From NCBI RefSeq assembly GCF_025403375.1, contig NZ_JAMPTM010000028.1, positions 1-40,074 on the forward strand: DNA of 40,074 nucleotides. Direction: 5' to 3'. A model generated the notes under the pieces. The model was not told where the DNA came from and ran no database searches. It worked only from the letters and a program-made list of their open reading frames with translations. Origin of the DNA: Frankia gtarii (GTDB taxonomy: Bacteria > Actinomycetota > Actinomycetes > Frankiales > Frankiaceae). Below, piece by piece: positions 1 through 7,062 of this stretch (positions are counted from its first letter, which is position 1; every line of letters starts with the position of its first letter). Both the position numbers and the translations under genes were made by a program.

Positions 1-848
1 GGGGTGGCCGGCGGCGGGGTGGCCAGCGGTCGAATCGCGGGCAACCCGTGCAGGTTCGGTAACAGGGCCCGGAGCTGGTCGACCCCGGCCCGCGCGGTCG
101 GGTCCTTGGCGAGCATGGCGGCGAGGACGGACCACAGCTCGTCGGTGAGGTCCGGCGGGCGGCCGGGCAGGAGGTCGACGTGCGCCCGCAGGATGGCCAG
201 CGGCGCTCGCCCGGCGAACGGCGTGACCCCGCACAGCAGCTCGTACAGCACGATCCCCGCGGCATAGACGTCCGCGGGCGGGCCGGCGACACCCTCCTCG
301 ATCATCTCGGGCGCCATGTAGAGAGGAGTACCGAGAATGCCCTGCCGCGTGGTCAGCCGCGTCGACGCGTTCATCAGCCCGGCGATCCCGAAGTCGGAGA
401 TCTTCGGGTGATACCCGCCGTCATGCCGGTCGAGCAGGACGTTCTCGGGTTTGAGGTCGCGGTGAATGATGCCGAGCTCATGCGCGGCACCGAGCCCGGT
501 GAGGATGTCGACGGTCGTTGCCACCGCTTCCGCCGGTGGGACCGTCCGGCGCCGTCTCAGCTCACGACGCAGGTCGGAACCCTCGATGAAGTCCATGACG
601 ATGGCCAGGTGCCCGCGCTCGGCAACGAGATCGCGGACCCGCACGACAAAGGGTGAGTCGACCCGGAGGAGCACCGAGCGTTCCCGCATGAACCGGGCGA
701 CGATCTCCGGGTCCACCATGAGCTCCGGCAACAGGAGTTTGAAGGCGAGCGGCTCGCCGTCCTCATCGCGGCCGCGCCACACCTCGCCCATCGCACCCCG
801 GCCGATCATGGTTTCCAGAGTGTAGGAACTTCCCAGCTTTGTCGCCAA
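1..848 (-). CDS. Hanks-type Ser/Thr protein kinase, C-terminus beyond the window
   Basis: A continuous reading frame on the minus strand runs off the left edge, giving about 282 residues of an N-terminal kinase domain. Visible motifs in order are the glycine loop GRGAMGEVW near residue 17, the ATP lysine in AFKLL, the catalytic loop HRDLKPEN, DFGIAG, and YMAPEM. All catalytic residues are present, so the kinase should be active. After the domain the chain becomes proline/alanine-rich (PLATPPPAT), as in kinases that continue into a linker or membrane segment. The chosen start is TTG at 848, preceded by AGGGAGG about 10 nt upstream; no ATG or GTG lies in a better place. It stands divergent from the pair of direct repeats at 926-965. 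Its substrate cannot be told. The domain is certain; the start is moderately sure. Confidence 0.9.
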   Translation of the reverse strand, partial: MATKLGSSYTLETMIGRGAMGEVWRGRDEDGEPLAFKLLLPELMVDPEIVARFMRERSVLLRVDSPFVVRVRDLVAERGHLAIVMDFIEGSDLRRELRRRRTVPPAEAVATTVDILTGLGAAHELGIIHRDLKPENVLLDRHDGGYHPKISDFGIAGLMNASTRLTTRQGILGTPLYMAPEMIEEGVAGPPADVYAAGIVLYELLCGVTPFAGRAPLAILRAHVDLLPGRPPDLTDELWSVLAAMLAKDPTARAGVDQLRALLPNLHGLPAIRPLATPPPAT

Positions 849-925
849 CGCCCGCCGCCCTCCCTATGCCAAGATCCCAGCGGCGCGATTCTCGCAGACA
901 TACCGGTCATATGACGCACGCAGGT

Positions 926-965
926 CAGATTAGACGTTCACGCGCAGGGCAGATTAGACGTTCAC
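926..965. repeat. Two direct copies of a 16-bp sequence, 24 bp apart
   Basis: The sequence CAGATTAGACGTTCAC occurs at 926-941 and again, identical, at 950-965, with 8 bp between the copies. It lies in the only intergenic gap between the kinase start (848) and the 3' end of the UvrA remnant (1011). A 24-bp period puts the copies about two helical turns apart, so a regulator binding site for the kinase promoter is possible. A leftover end of a mobile element is an alternative. Confidence 0.6.
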
Positions 966-1010
966 CTGCAAAAATGGGGAATTGCGCATAGATAGGACGG
1001 CTGCTCCCAG

Positions 1011-1840
1011 TCAGGCGCCGACGTGGGCCGCGAGGTGCTCGCCGGTGCGGGTGGAGCGGGCGGAGCGGGCGGCGACGAGGTCGTCGAGGTGGCGGCCGGT
1101 CAGGGTGGCGCTGGCCCGCAGCCCGACGACGGTTCCCTCGAAGCAGACGGTGCCGCCCGCCGTGCCTGCGCCGGGGCCGAGATCGAGGTCGACGACGCGG
1201 TCGGCGATCATGATCGTCTCCGGCTTGTGTTCCACGACGAGCACCGTGTTGCCCGTGTCCCGCAGCCGCAGGAGCAGGTCGTGGAGCTCACGCTTGGTGA
1301 ACCTGCGGATCGGCCTGTCCGGGTCGAAGAAGCCGCAGCCGCCGAAGATGCGGCCGTACCAGCCGCCGACGCCGTAACCGGGGATCGTCAGCGCACCGTC
1401 GTTGATCGACCTGCTGTCCTCGTAGAGCTGGGTCAGGCCAAAATCGGTGACCGCGCCCCGACCCTCGCAGCGCGGACACATGCCACCGACACGGGTGAAG
1501 GTCTTCTTCACCACCTTGGCCGCACCGCGCTCGACGGTGATCGCACCGCTCGCCCGGACCGACCGACCGAGGGAACGTTGAAGGCGAACGCGCCCGACGG
1601 GCCGATGTACGGCCGCCCCAACCGGCTGAACAGGATGCGCAGCATCGCACCCGCATCGGTGGCGATGCCAACCGTGGAACGGGCGTCGCCACCGATGCGC
1701 TGCTGGTCAACGATGATCGCGGCCGTCAGTCCGTCGAGCAGGTCGACGTCGGGCCGTGCCTGCGTCGGCAGGAAGCCCTGCACGAAGGCGCTGTACGTCT
1801 TGTTGACCATCCGCTGGGACTCCGCGGCGATCGTGGCGAA
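1011..1840 (-). pseudogene. UvrA-like excinuclease ABC ATPase remnant (frameshifted, internally deleted, truncated at both ends)
   Basis: Two neighbouring minus-strand frames match UvrA-like (drug-resistance class) proteins. The 5' piece has AAESQRMVNKTY, IIVDQQRIGGDARSTVG and MLRILFSRLGRP. The 3' piece has FTRVGGMCPRCEGRG (zinc-binding CxxC), GCGFFDPD, then NTVLVVEHKPETI and DLGPGAGT. The frames change near a (TCGG)3 tract at about 1555-1570. FTKRELHDLL runs straight into LLRLRDTGN, skipping roughly the hundred residues that normally carry the second CxxC and the ABC signature; a shared gacctgctc at the join would allow such a deletion. The sequence preceding FATIAAESQ (Walker A) is absent, and the C-terminal ABC domain is missing after GRHLDD. 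It cannot encode a working protein. Confidence 0.85.
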
Positions 1841-2023
1841 CAGTGGTCTCCGTCTGCGTCACCTGGGCCCGACCTGGCCAGCCCCGCGCAGTACACCGCC
1901 ATCGCCACGCTCCCGGCAACAGCCGCCGCCCACCTGGCCCGCCGCCTGCGGGTGGGACGAATGTTGCCGGATGGAGCAACCCGCGGGCCGCTCGGCGGGA
2001 TCTGGGTGGTTGTGGAGGGACGG

Positions 2024-2359
2024 ATGGATGAGGACAGACATCGGGAGTTCCGCGAGTTCTTCGCGCCGCGGCTGCCGCGGCTGCTGGGACTGGCCTACCT
2101 GCTCTGCGGGGACGCCACGGAGGCGGAGGACCTGACTCAGATCGCGCTGGCGCGGGCGTTCGTGGCGTGGCGCCGGGTCCGCGACAGCGACCATCCGGAC
2201 GCGTATGTACGCCGCATCCTGGTGAACGCGAACAGACGGCGGTTGCACCCCGCGCTGCATTCCGAGTCGGTCGGATCGCCGAAGCCGCCCGATCGGGGAC
2301 GTCACCACAAGCGGGTGGCCTCGGCACATGACATCAAGGCTCATGACAGCGCGGCGTAG
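2024..2359 (+). pseudogene. ECF sigma factor (SigE-like group), truncated after region 2
   Basis: The ATG at 2024 follows TGGAGGGA at ideal spacing and gives 111 residues. Residues 5-75 are a clear sigma region 2: FREFFAPRLPRLLGLAYLL, then GDATEAEDLTQIALARAFVAW and YVRRILVNANRR, the standard core-polymerase and -10 binding helices. Members of this group are about 165-180 residues long and have a region 4 helix-turn-helix. Here the chain leaves the family after VNANRRRL, and the last 35 residues are unrelated. Without region 4 it should not recognise a -35 element. The usual partner, a membrane protein, follows 44 bp downstream and is intact. It could be a short regulator, but a decayed gene is more likely. 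Confidence 0.75.
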
Positions 2360-2403
2360 AACGCTGCGGCACACGGCATCGAATCGATGACGGGAGGTTC
2401 CGC

Positions 2404-2994
2404 ATGACAACCGACGAGGCCACCGTCGCGTGGCTGCGTGCGGCGGCCGAGGATCTGCGGGCGCATCCTTCGGAGCGCATCTGGACCAGCGTCGAGGCGC
2501 GGATTTCCGAGGAACGCCGACGCCGGGCGGCGAGGCGAACGATCCCGCTGGTCACGGCGTTCGCGGCCGCCGTGACCAGCGCCGCGGTCGCCTTCGGCGG
2601 CACGAGGACGGGCAGCGACGATCACGTGTCGCTGGTGCCGGCCGCGCCGACGTCCGGCACCACGGTCCCCAGTCCCACGATGACGGCCGTTCACCTGTCC
2701 GCGGCCGAGGCGGCGGCGATTCCCGTGGAATGTTCGCAGTCGGGTCCCGGTCAGGCTGATCCGGCCCGGTCCCCCGCCTTCGGTCTGGTCGAGCGAGCGG
2801 CGGTCCGCGACGGTATGGGAATCAGTATGAGTGTGATGCTGTCCAATGGCCCTACGACGGCCGAATGCGAGATCCCACTCGATGCCGCCGGAAGGCCGGA
2901 CATCTCGTTCGCCTATCAGTATGGATTCAGCACGGCGCGCACTCGCCCCGCCCCCGACCCCGTTTCCATCGACATCGCCGGCACCCACGGTTGA
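2404..2994 (+). CDS. Membrane-anchored protein, probable partner of the ECF sigma factor
   Basis: The protein is 196 residues, with ATG at 2404 behind a good GGGAGG site. The N-terminal 45 residues are charged and cytoplasmic-looking (ATVAWLRAAAEDLRAHPS, then EERRRRAARR). One hydrophobic segment follows at about 46-66 (IPLVTAFAAAVTSAAVAF), and the remaining 130 residues would lie outside the membrane. This layout and the position directly after an ECF sigma gene are typical of the small membrane proteins co-transcribed with SigE-group sigma factors, which often act as anti-sigma factors. No zinc-binding HxxxCxxC motif is seen, so the anti-sigma role is inferred from context only. As its sigma factor is truncated, it may have lost its job. 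Confidence 0.7.
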   Translation: MTTDEATVAWLRAAAEDLRAHPSERIWTSVEARISEERRRRAARRTIPLVTAFAAAVTSAAVAFGGTRTGSDDHVSLVPAAPTSGTTVPSPTMTAVHLSAAEAAAIPVECSQSGPGQADPARSPAFGLVERAAVRDGMGISMSVMLSNGPTTAECEIPLDAAGRPDISFAYQYGFSTARTRPAPDPVSIDIAGTHG

Positions 2995-3077
2995 AGTCCG
3001 CCACCGCAGGATAACCGCCTTGGCCGCGTCCGGAAGCGGATCGATCCAGGTCCGCCACCCGCCGCCGCCGGAGCTGT

Positions 3078-3150
3078 CAGGACGGGACCTGCGCCACGAA
3101 GACCTGTTCGTGGTCTGCGGGTGTCCACATCCAGCCAGCGCCCGTGTGCG
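3078..3150 (-). pseudogene. 3'-terminal remnant of a paralogue of the 4430-4726 gene; rest of the 2995-3393 gap is featureless
   Basis: On the minus strand the segment reads GAGWMWTPADHEQVF-VAQVPS-stop, matching the last residues of the intact gene at 4430-4726 (GAGWMWTPADHEQVF-AVQVPS). At DNA level 3081-3150 and 4446-4515 are about 88 % identical and in the same orientation. The match fades upstream of LPGS, so only the gene's tail is left. The two copies flank the CobW-family gene. Elsewhere in the 400-base gap no coding frame or RNA could be supported. Confidence 0.7.
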
Positions 3151-3393
3151 AACCCGGCAAGCAATCCGACGGCAGCCTTTGGGCTCGGCGATGCTTTTCC
3201 ACTCTGGCGGCGGGGCCCTACGACTCCCCGCGAGGTTCCCTTTCCAGAAGCACCCTCGACGGGGTGGCTGGTGGCCGCCGGGTCGACGGGCAGCCCGAGT
3301 CGGTAGTCTTCGTGGCCCGAGCCCGGGATCCTCACACCGGGCGATGCGGATCGCCTCACAGGCGCAGCGCGGCACGGGAGGAGGCAGTCGGGG

Positions 3394-4422
3394 ATGGGCG
3401 TACGGGTGCCTGTGATCGCGCTCACCGGATACCTGGGCGCGGGTAAGACGACGGTGCTCAACCATCTGCTCCAGGCGCCCGGGGCACGCCTCGGAGTGGT
3501 GGTCAACGACTTCGGAACGATCAACGTCGATGCCGCGCTGGTCACCGGCCAGGTGGACGAGCCGGCCTCGATCGCGGGCGGCTGCCTGTGCTGCCTGCCC
3601 GACACCGACGGCCTGGACCAGGCGCTGGAGAAACTGAGTCGGCCGCGGTTGCGGCTGGACGCGGTGATCGTGGAGGCCAGCGGCGTGGCTGACCCGCCCC
3701 ATCTGGCCAGGCTCATCCGGTTCAGCGGCGTGGACCGCGTGCGCCCCGGCGGTCTCGTCGACGTGATCGACGCCGCCGCCTACTTCGACACCGTCGACAC
3801 GGGCGGGCTGCCGCCGGCCCGGTTCGCGTCGGCCTCCCTCGTCCTGATCAACAAGACCGACCGGGTTCCGCCGGCGCACCGGGGCGAGACGGTGGCGCGG
3901 ATCACCGGCCGGATACGTGAGAGCAATCCCCACGCACACGTCGTCGACACCACCCATGGCCGCATCGACCCGGCACTCGTGTTCGACGCCGCGAGCCCAC
4001 ACGACCCGGTCGACGAACTCCCGCTCGCAGCCCTGGCCAGGCACGACCACGATCGCGACCACGAGGACGAGCCGCACCCGCGCGCCGACGCGGTGACCGT
4101 TCCCGCCGCCGGCCCGGTCGATCCCGGCCGGCTGGCCGACCTGCTTGAGGATCTACCCGCGGACGTCTACCGGCTCAAGGGCACCCTGACCGTGGACATC
4201 GGACGGAGCCTGCGCGGCTACGTGGTCAATGTCGTCGGACGACAGATCCACGTCGCGGTCAGGCCCGTGACAGAAGGTCCCAGTGGACTCGTCGCGATCG
4301 GCATGCAGCTCGACCAGTCCACCGTCCGTGCCCGGCTCGAAGCGGCCCTCCAGCCCTGCGTCGCCCGCCCCGCCGCGGACGGTGCGCGCCGTCTCGCCCG
4401 GTACCGGCGCCTGAGCGCCTGA
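3394..4422 (+). CDS. CobW/COG0523 G3E-family GTPase, metallochaperone
   Basis: The 342-residue protein starts at an ATG behind GGAGGAGG. N-terminal G3E GTPase features are Walker A GYLGAGKTT (residues 11-19), NDFG with the switch region, the metal-binding GGCLCC (CxCC) near residue 65, EASGVADP, and the guanine-specificity motif NKTD. A metal-binding histidine/aspartate-rich stretch (HDHDRDHEDEPHP) lies near residue 215, followed by the CobW C-terminal domain (about 240-325). COG0523 proteins use GTP to deliver zinc or another metal to client enzymes in the cytoplasm and are commonly induced by zinc starvation. No Zur-type operator could be made out upstream. It is flanked by direct repeats of a small hypothetical gene. 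The family is certain; the metal and client are not. Confidence 0.93.
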   Translation: MGVRVPVIALTGYLGAGKTTVLNHLLQAPGARLGVVVNDFGTINVDAALVTGQVDEPASIAGGCLCCLPDTDGLDQALEKLSRPRLRLDAVIVEASGVADPPHLARLIRFSGVDRVRPGGLVDVIDAAAYFDTVDTGGLPPARFASASLVLINKTDRVPPAHRGETVARITGRIRESNPHAHVVDTTHGRIDPALVFDAASPHDPVDELPLAALARHDHDRDHEDEPHPRADAVTVPAAGPVDPGRLADLLEDLPADVYRLKGTLTVDIGRSLRGYVVNVVGRQIHVAVRPVTEGPSGLVAIGMQLDQSTVRARLEAALQPCVARPAADGARRLARYRRLSA

Positions 4423-4429
4423 TTCCCAC

Positions 4430-4726
4430 CTACTGCTCCGCATCGGACGGGACCTGCACCGCGAAGACCTGCTCGTGATCTGCGGGTGTCCACATCCAGC
4501 CGGCGCCCATCCGCGAACCCAGCATCTCGGTCGCGTTCACCGGGTATGGCTCGTCGGTGTTCGTCATCCCCCATCGTTGCGCGATCATCTGGGCGGCACC
4601 GCGGGCGGAGGCAACCGCCTGCTGCTCGTCGGAATACACCCCGATGATCCTCAGCACCGGGTCTTCGATCATTCCACATTCGATGCATCCGACCTTGCAG
4701 ACGAGCCAGTTGACCTTGCCGTTCAC
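4430..4726 (-). CDS. Small conserved-looking protein of unknown function (98 aa)
   Basis: A GTG start at 4726 preceded by GGAAGG gives 98 residues beginning VNGKVNWLVCKVGCIECGM. Longer upstream starts are possible but add low-complexity residues and have no ribosome site. The protein has a CxxxxCxxC arrangement near the N-terminus (possible metal site), then a helical stretch (DEQQAVASARGAAQMIAQRWGM) and the motif GAGWMWTPADHEQVF near the end. No family is recognised. It ends 7 bp from the convergent CobW gene, and a degraded copy of its 3' end lies on the other side of that gene. Confidence 0.65.
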   Translation of the reverse strand: MNGKVNWLVCKVGCIECGMIEDPVLRIIGVYSDEQQAVASARGAAQMIAQRWGMTNTDEPYPVNATEMLGSRMGAGWMWTPADHEQVFAVQVPSDAEQ

Positions 4727-5626
4727 AGGGCTTTCCTTCCGCAGTTTCAGCAGACGCCTGTCACGGCTGCCCCGCCGGAACAGCACGTCGACGCCACACA
4801 AGACGCTCGGCCAGCGCCCCGACGGTTCCGTCGCGGCCGGCTGGCAGTCCGCCACCCTGAACACTTCTTACTCGCCGAGGCAGAAAAATCTTCTTCGGCC
4901 ATCACCTAAGTGGTCCGGGTGAAAGCTCGGCACATTCCGGCGCCGTCACGCATGGGCCAATTCCGACAAGAAGGCCAAACATGACCTTGGCACCGGCGAT
5001 GCTTCTACCCTGCCGGTGGCAGCGCCCAGCGGCCCCCGCCCGCGCGCAACCGGCCCGACGCCGCTGGCACAGGCCCGGCCTGCGACCACTGCGACCACTG
5101 CGACCACTGCGCAGAAGGCCCTCGGACGCTGGCGAGGCCGCCATGCGCTCGACACTTCCAGGCTGCGATCATAACCGCAGATGCGGAGTAATTATCGAAA
5201 AAGCTGTGCATCTGCAATATCTTCTGTTCTATGCTCCCTCCCCTGAGGATCTGTTCTGCTGCGGGGGTGACACATGAGAGGTCCGTGAACTCGCCGTCCC
5301 ATCTCCGAGCCACCTCCGTGACGCGAGCGGCGAGGCTCCAGCACAGCTGGGCGTACCCCGACCACGGAGAGCAGACCGAACGGGTCTGTCGACCGGTACC
5401 TGCGTGCAGTTCCGGGAGCGCTGAATTCTTCGGTCTCGCTCTGCGAGAAGCGGGGCGCGTGCGCCCATGCAGTTCGAGGAAGGCCGACCCTGCCGACGCG
5501 GCCGCCCCGGCCGGCCGCAGCCCCACGAGTCTCCAAGCCGGCAAGAATTCCACCGAGGCCGGCTCGCGCCGTCTCGCAGGTCAACGGTTGGCAGGTCATT
5601 CCGTCCGTCTGTCAAGAAAAAAGTTG
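4727..5626. other. 900-bp intergenic region with a 9-bp triplicate and an AT-rich patch
   Basis: No reading frame here looks coding: candidates are Arg/Pro/Ala-rich with no ribosome site or family match. Two local features stand out. The unit tgcgaccac is repeated three times at 5081-5107. An unusually AT-rich stretch at about 5185-5235 could hold a promoter, but no clear -35/-10 pair is seen. On the minus strand around 5260-5350 a short phrase (DGEFTDLSCVTPAAEQIL) resembles the opening of some large helicase/restriction proteins; this is too weak to annotate as a gene remnant. Confidence 0.5.
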
Positions 5627-6064
5627 ATGACGAAGAAATCCCTACGGGCTCCCCTGTTCACGGCGTTTGTTCCGGGTGCCGCACTGGCCGTCGCACTGCC
5701 AGGAACCGCCTACGCGTCGACCACTATCAACGGGGAGACCAACCCGGACTCCGTGCGGTACGGCGAGTCGTCCGGCCCGACCAGCGTCGGCGCGCCCCAG
5801 AAGACCACCGTCGGTTGCGGCGAAGGCGACGGGACGCTGATCAGCGGCGGTGCCGGTATCAGCGGCGGCGACATCACGACGTCCGACTTCAACGCACCCG
5901 GACAGTCGGGTGATCACCTCAACGGCAGCTATCCCGGCGACGGGAGCGGGAACCCGCTCACCAGTTCGCCAGCGAACTGGACATCCACCACGCATACCGG
6001 CGGGATGGGCTCGACGAGTGCTACGAGATCCCACGTCTGGGCGTTGTTTCTGACCGGCAACTGA
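5627..6064 (+). CDS. Small secreted protein (145 aa)
   Basis: The ATG at 5627 gives a textbook Sec signal peptide: KK at residues 3-4, a hydrophobic core (APLFTAFVPGAALAVALPG) and a cleavage site after AYA near residue 25. The mature protein is about 120 residues, rich in Gly, Ser and Thr. It contains CGEGDGTLISGGAGISGGD and a late SYPGDGSGN / WALFLTGN segment. The same layout is found in the next gene downstream (CPAGSVLVSGGMWGS, then TFPSDASG, WAALGNFGG), so the two are paralogues of an unnamed exported actinobacterial family. The ribosome site is weak (AAGAAAA). Role unknown; outside the cell or in the wall. Confidence 0.75.
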   Translation: MTKKSLRAPLFTAFVPGAALAVALPGTAYASTTINGETNPDSVRYGESSGPTSVGAPQKTTVGCGEGDGTLISGGAGISGGDITTSDFNAPGQSGDHLNGSYPGDGSGNPLTSSPANWTSTTHTGGMGSTSATRSHVWALFLTGN

Positions 6065-6190
6065 CCGGTACGCACAGCACGGTTGGATCTGGCTACCGGT
6101 TTTCCGTCGATACGGGAGCTTCTAGCGGGAAAGCTCGTACTTGCGGCTCTGTGCGCAGGCTGGGCGGAGGGCCTTGCCTGGCCGAAACGG

Positions 6191-6799
6191 GTGTCCAGGT
6201 CGTCGCCGGGTGGCGCGGTCGTCACGGTGTCCGCGCTCGCGCTGGTCTTCGCTGCGGCAGTGCCCGCCGTCGCGGCGCCGGAACCGGGTGCACCGGCGGC
6301 GACCGAGCCGCAGAAGCCGGTGATCCACGTGACCACCACCAATCTTCCCGTCGCTAACGGGTCGGGGGCTTACGCGACCGCGGTGACCTCGTGTCCGGCA
6401 GGCAGTGTGCTGGTCAGCGGGGGCATGTGGGGCAGCAAGATCGATGCCACCGACCCCGTCCCGCCGATCAACGGGCTGCACGCGAAAGGGACCTTTCCCA
6501 GCGACGCGAGCGGGACCATGATCGCCAACGGTGCGCAGAACCCCGAGTTCTGGGCGGCCCTGGGTAACTTCGGTGGGCAGGCCGAAGACGGCGACAAGAT
6601 CACCAGCTTCGCGGTATGCGCGGCGGGAACGAAGCTCGACCACCGGGTGGTCTCGGTGGCCTCCGTCGCCGGCCCGAACCGGCTCGGCACCGCGCGGGTC
6701 ACCACCGCGTGTCCGGACGGAACCGTCGCGGTGGGTGGTGGCTCGCACACCCCGCCCCGGAGGCCACCAGCCCGCTGTTCGGCCAACCCGTCGACCTGA
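6191..6799 (+). CDS. Secreted protein, paralogue of the upstream gene, with a shifted 3' end
   Basis: From GTG 6191 the protein has a signal peptide (SPGGAVVTVSALALVFAAAV, cleavage after AVA) and about 165 mature residues. A TTG at 6083 in the same frame is an alternative start but would bury the signal peptide. The mature part carries a domain with CPAGSVLVSGGMWGSK, TFPSDASGTMIANG and FAVCAAGTKLDHRVV. It then begins a second copy of the opening motif (TACPDGTVAVGGGSHT) and breaks off into unrelated Arg/Pro residues. The sequence immediately after, in another frame, is an Ig-like domain (6745-7044). A 3' deletion or frameshift has therefore replaced the native C-terminus. Confidence 0.6.
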   Translation: MSRSSPGGAVVTVSALALVFAAAVPAVAAPEPGAPAATEPQKPVIHVTTTNLPVANGSGAYATAVTSCPAGSVLVSGGMWGSKIDATDPVPPINGLHAKGTFPSDASGTMIANGAQNPEFWAALGNFGGQAEDGDKITSFAVCAAGTKLDHRVVSVASVAGPNRLGTARVTTACPDGTVAVGGGSHTPPRRPPARCSANPST

Positions 6800-7044
6800 C
6801 AGCCTCGGTCGCACCGGGCGTGGCCGACGTGGGCAACCCAAGCGGTACCGTGACCTTCTCCGACGGAACGACCCCCTGGCGACCGTCCCGCTGACCGCGG
6901 GGAAGGCCACCCTCAGCACCACCAGACTGCAACCCGGCACCCACCCCATCGCGGTCAGCTACAGCGGCGGCCCCACCTTCAAAGCCAGCACCACCACCGC
7001 ACCAACCACGATCACCATCGGCTTCAGCCAGCCAACGGGCGCTG
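6745..7044 (+). pseudogene. Bacterial Ig-like (Big_3_5-type) domain remnant with a one-base deletion
   Basis: Translated in two frames, the segment reads SPLFGQPVDLTASVAPG, GTVTFSDGTTP, then LATVPLTAGKATLSTTRL and GTHPIAVSYSGG. This is the standard order of strands of a cell-surface Ig-like repeat. The frames join if one C is restored in the C5 tract at 6872-6876 (ACCCCC-TGG instead of ACC-CCC-CTG). There is no start codon of its own, and the 5' junction abuts the broken second domain of the secreted protein. It is best explained as the tail of a surface protein left after a deletion. Confidence 0.75.
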
Positions 7045-7062
7045 ACCGGACTGACCATCTGG

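Noticed and set aside
2341-4077. 578-residue minus-strand frame across the CobW gene
   Set aside because: Shadow of the G3E GTPase; only the short 3' remnant at 3078-3150 (another frame) is meaningful.
5081-5107. Three 9-bp tandem units, considered as CRISPR or iteron
   Set aside because: Units are contiguous and too short for CRISPR, and only three; no replication gene nearby.
5005-5553. 182-residue minus-strand frame with a helicase-like phrase (DGEFTDLSCVTPAAEQIL)
   Set aside because: Only about 20 residues look familiar, and the rest is low complexity; not enough to call a gene or remnant.
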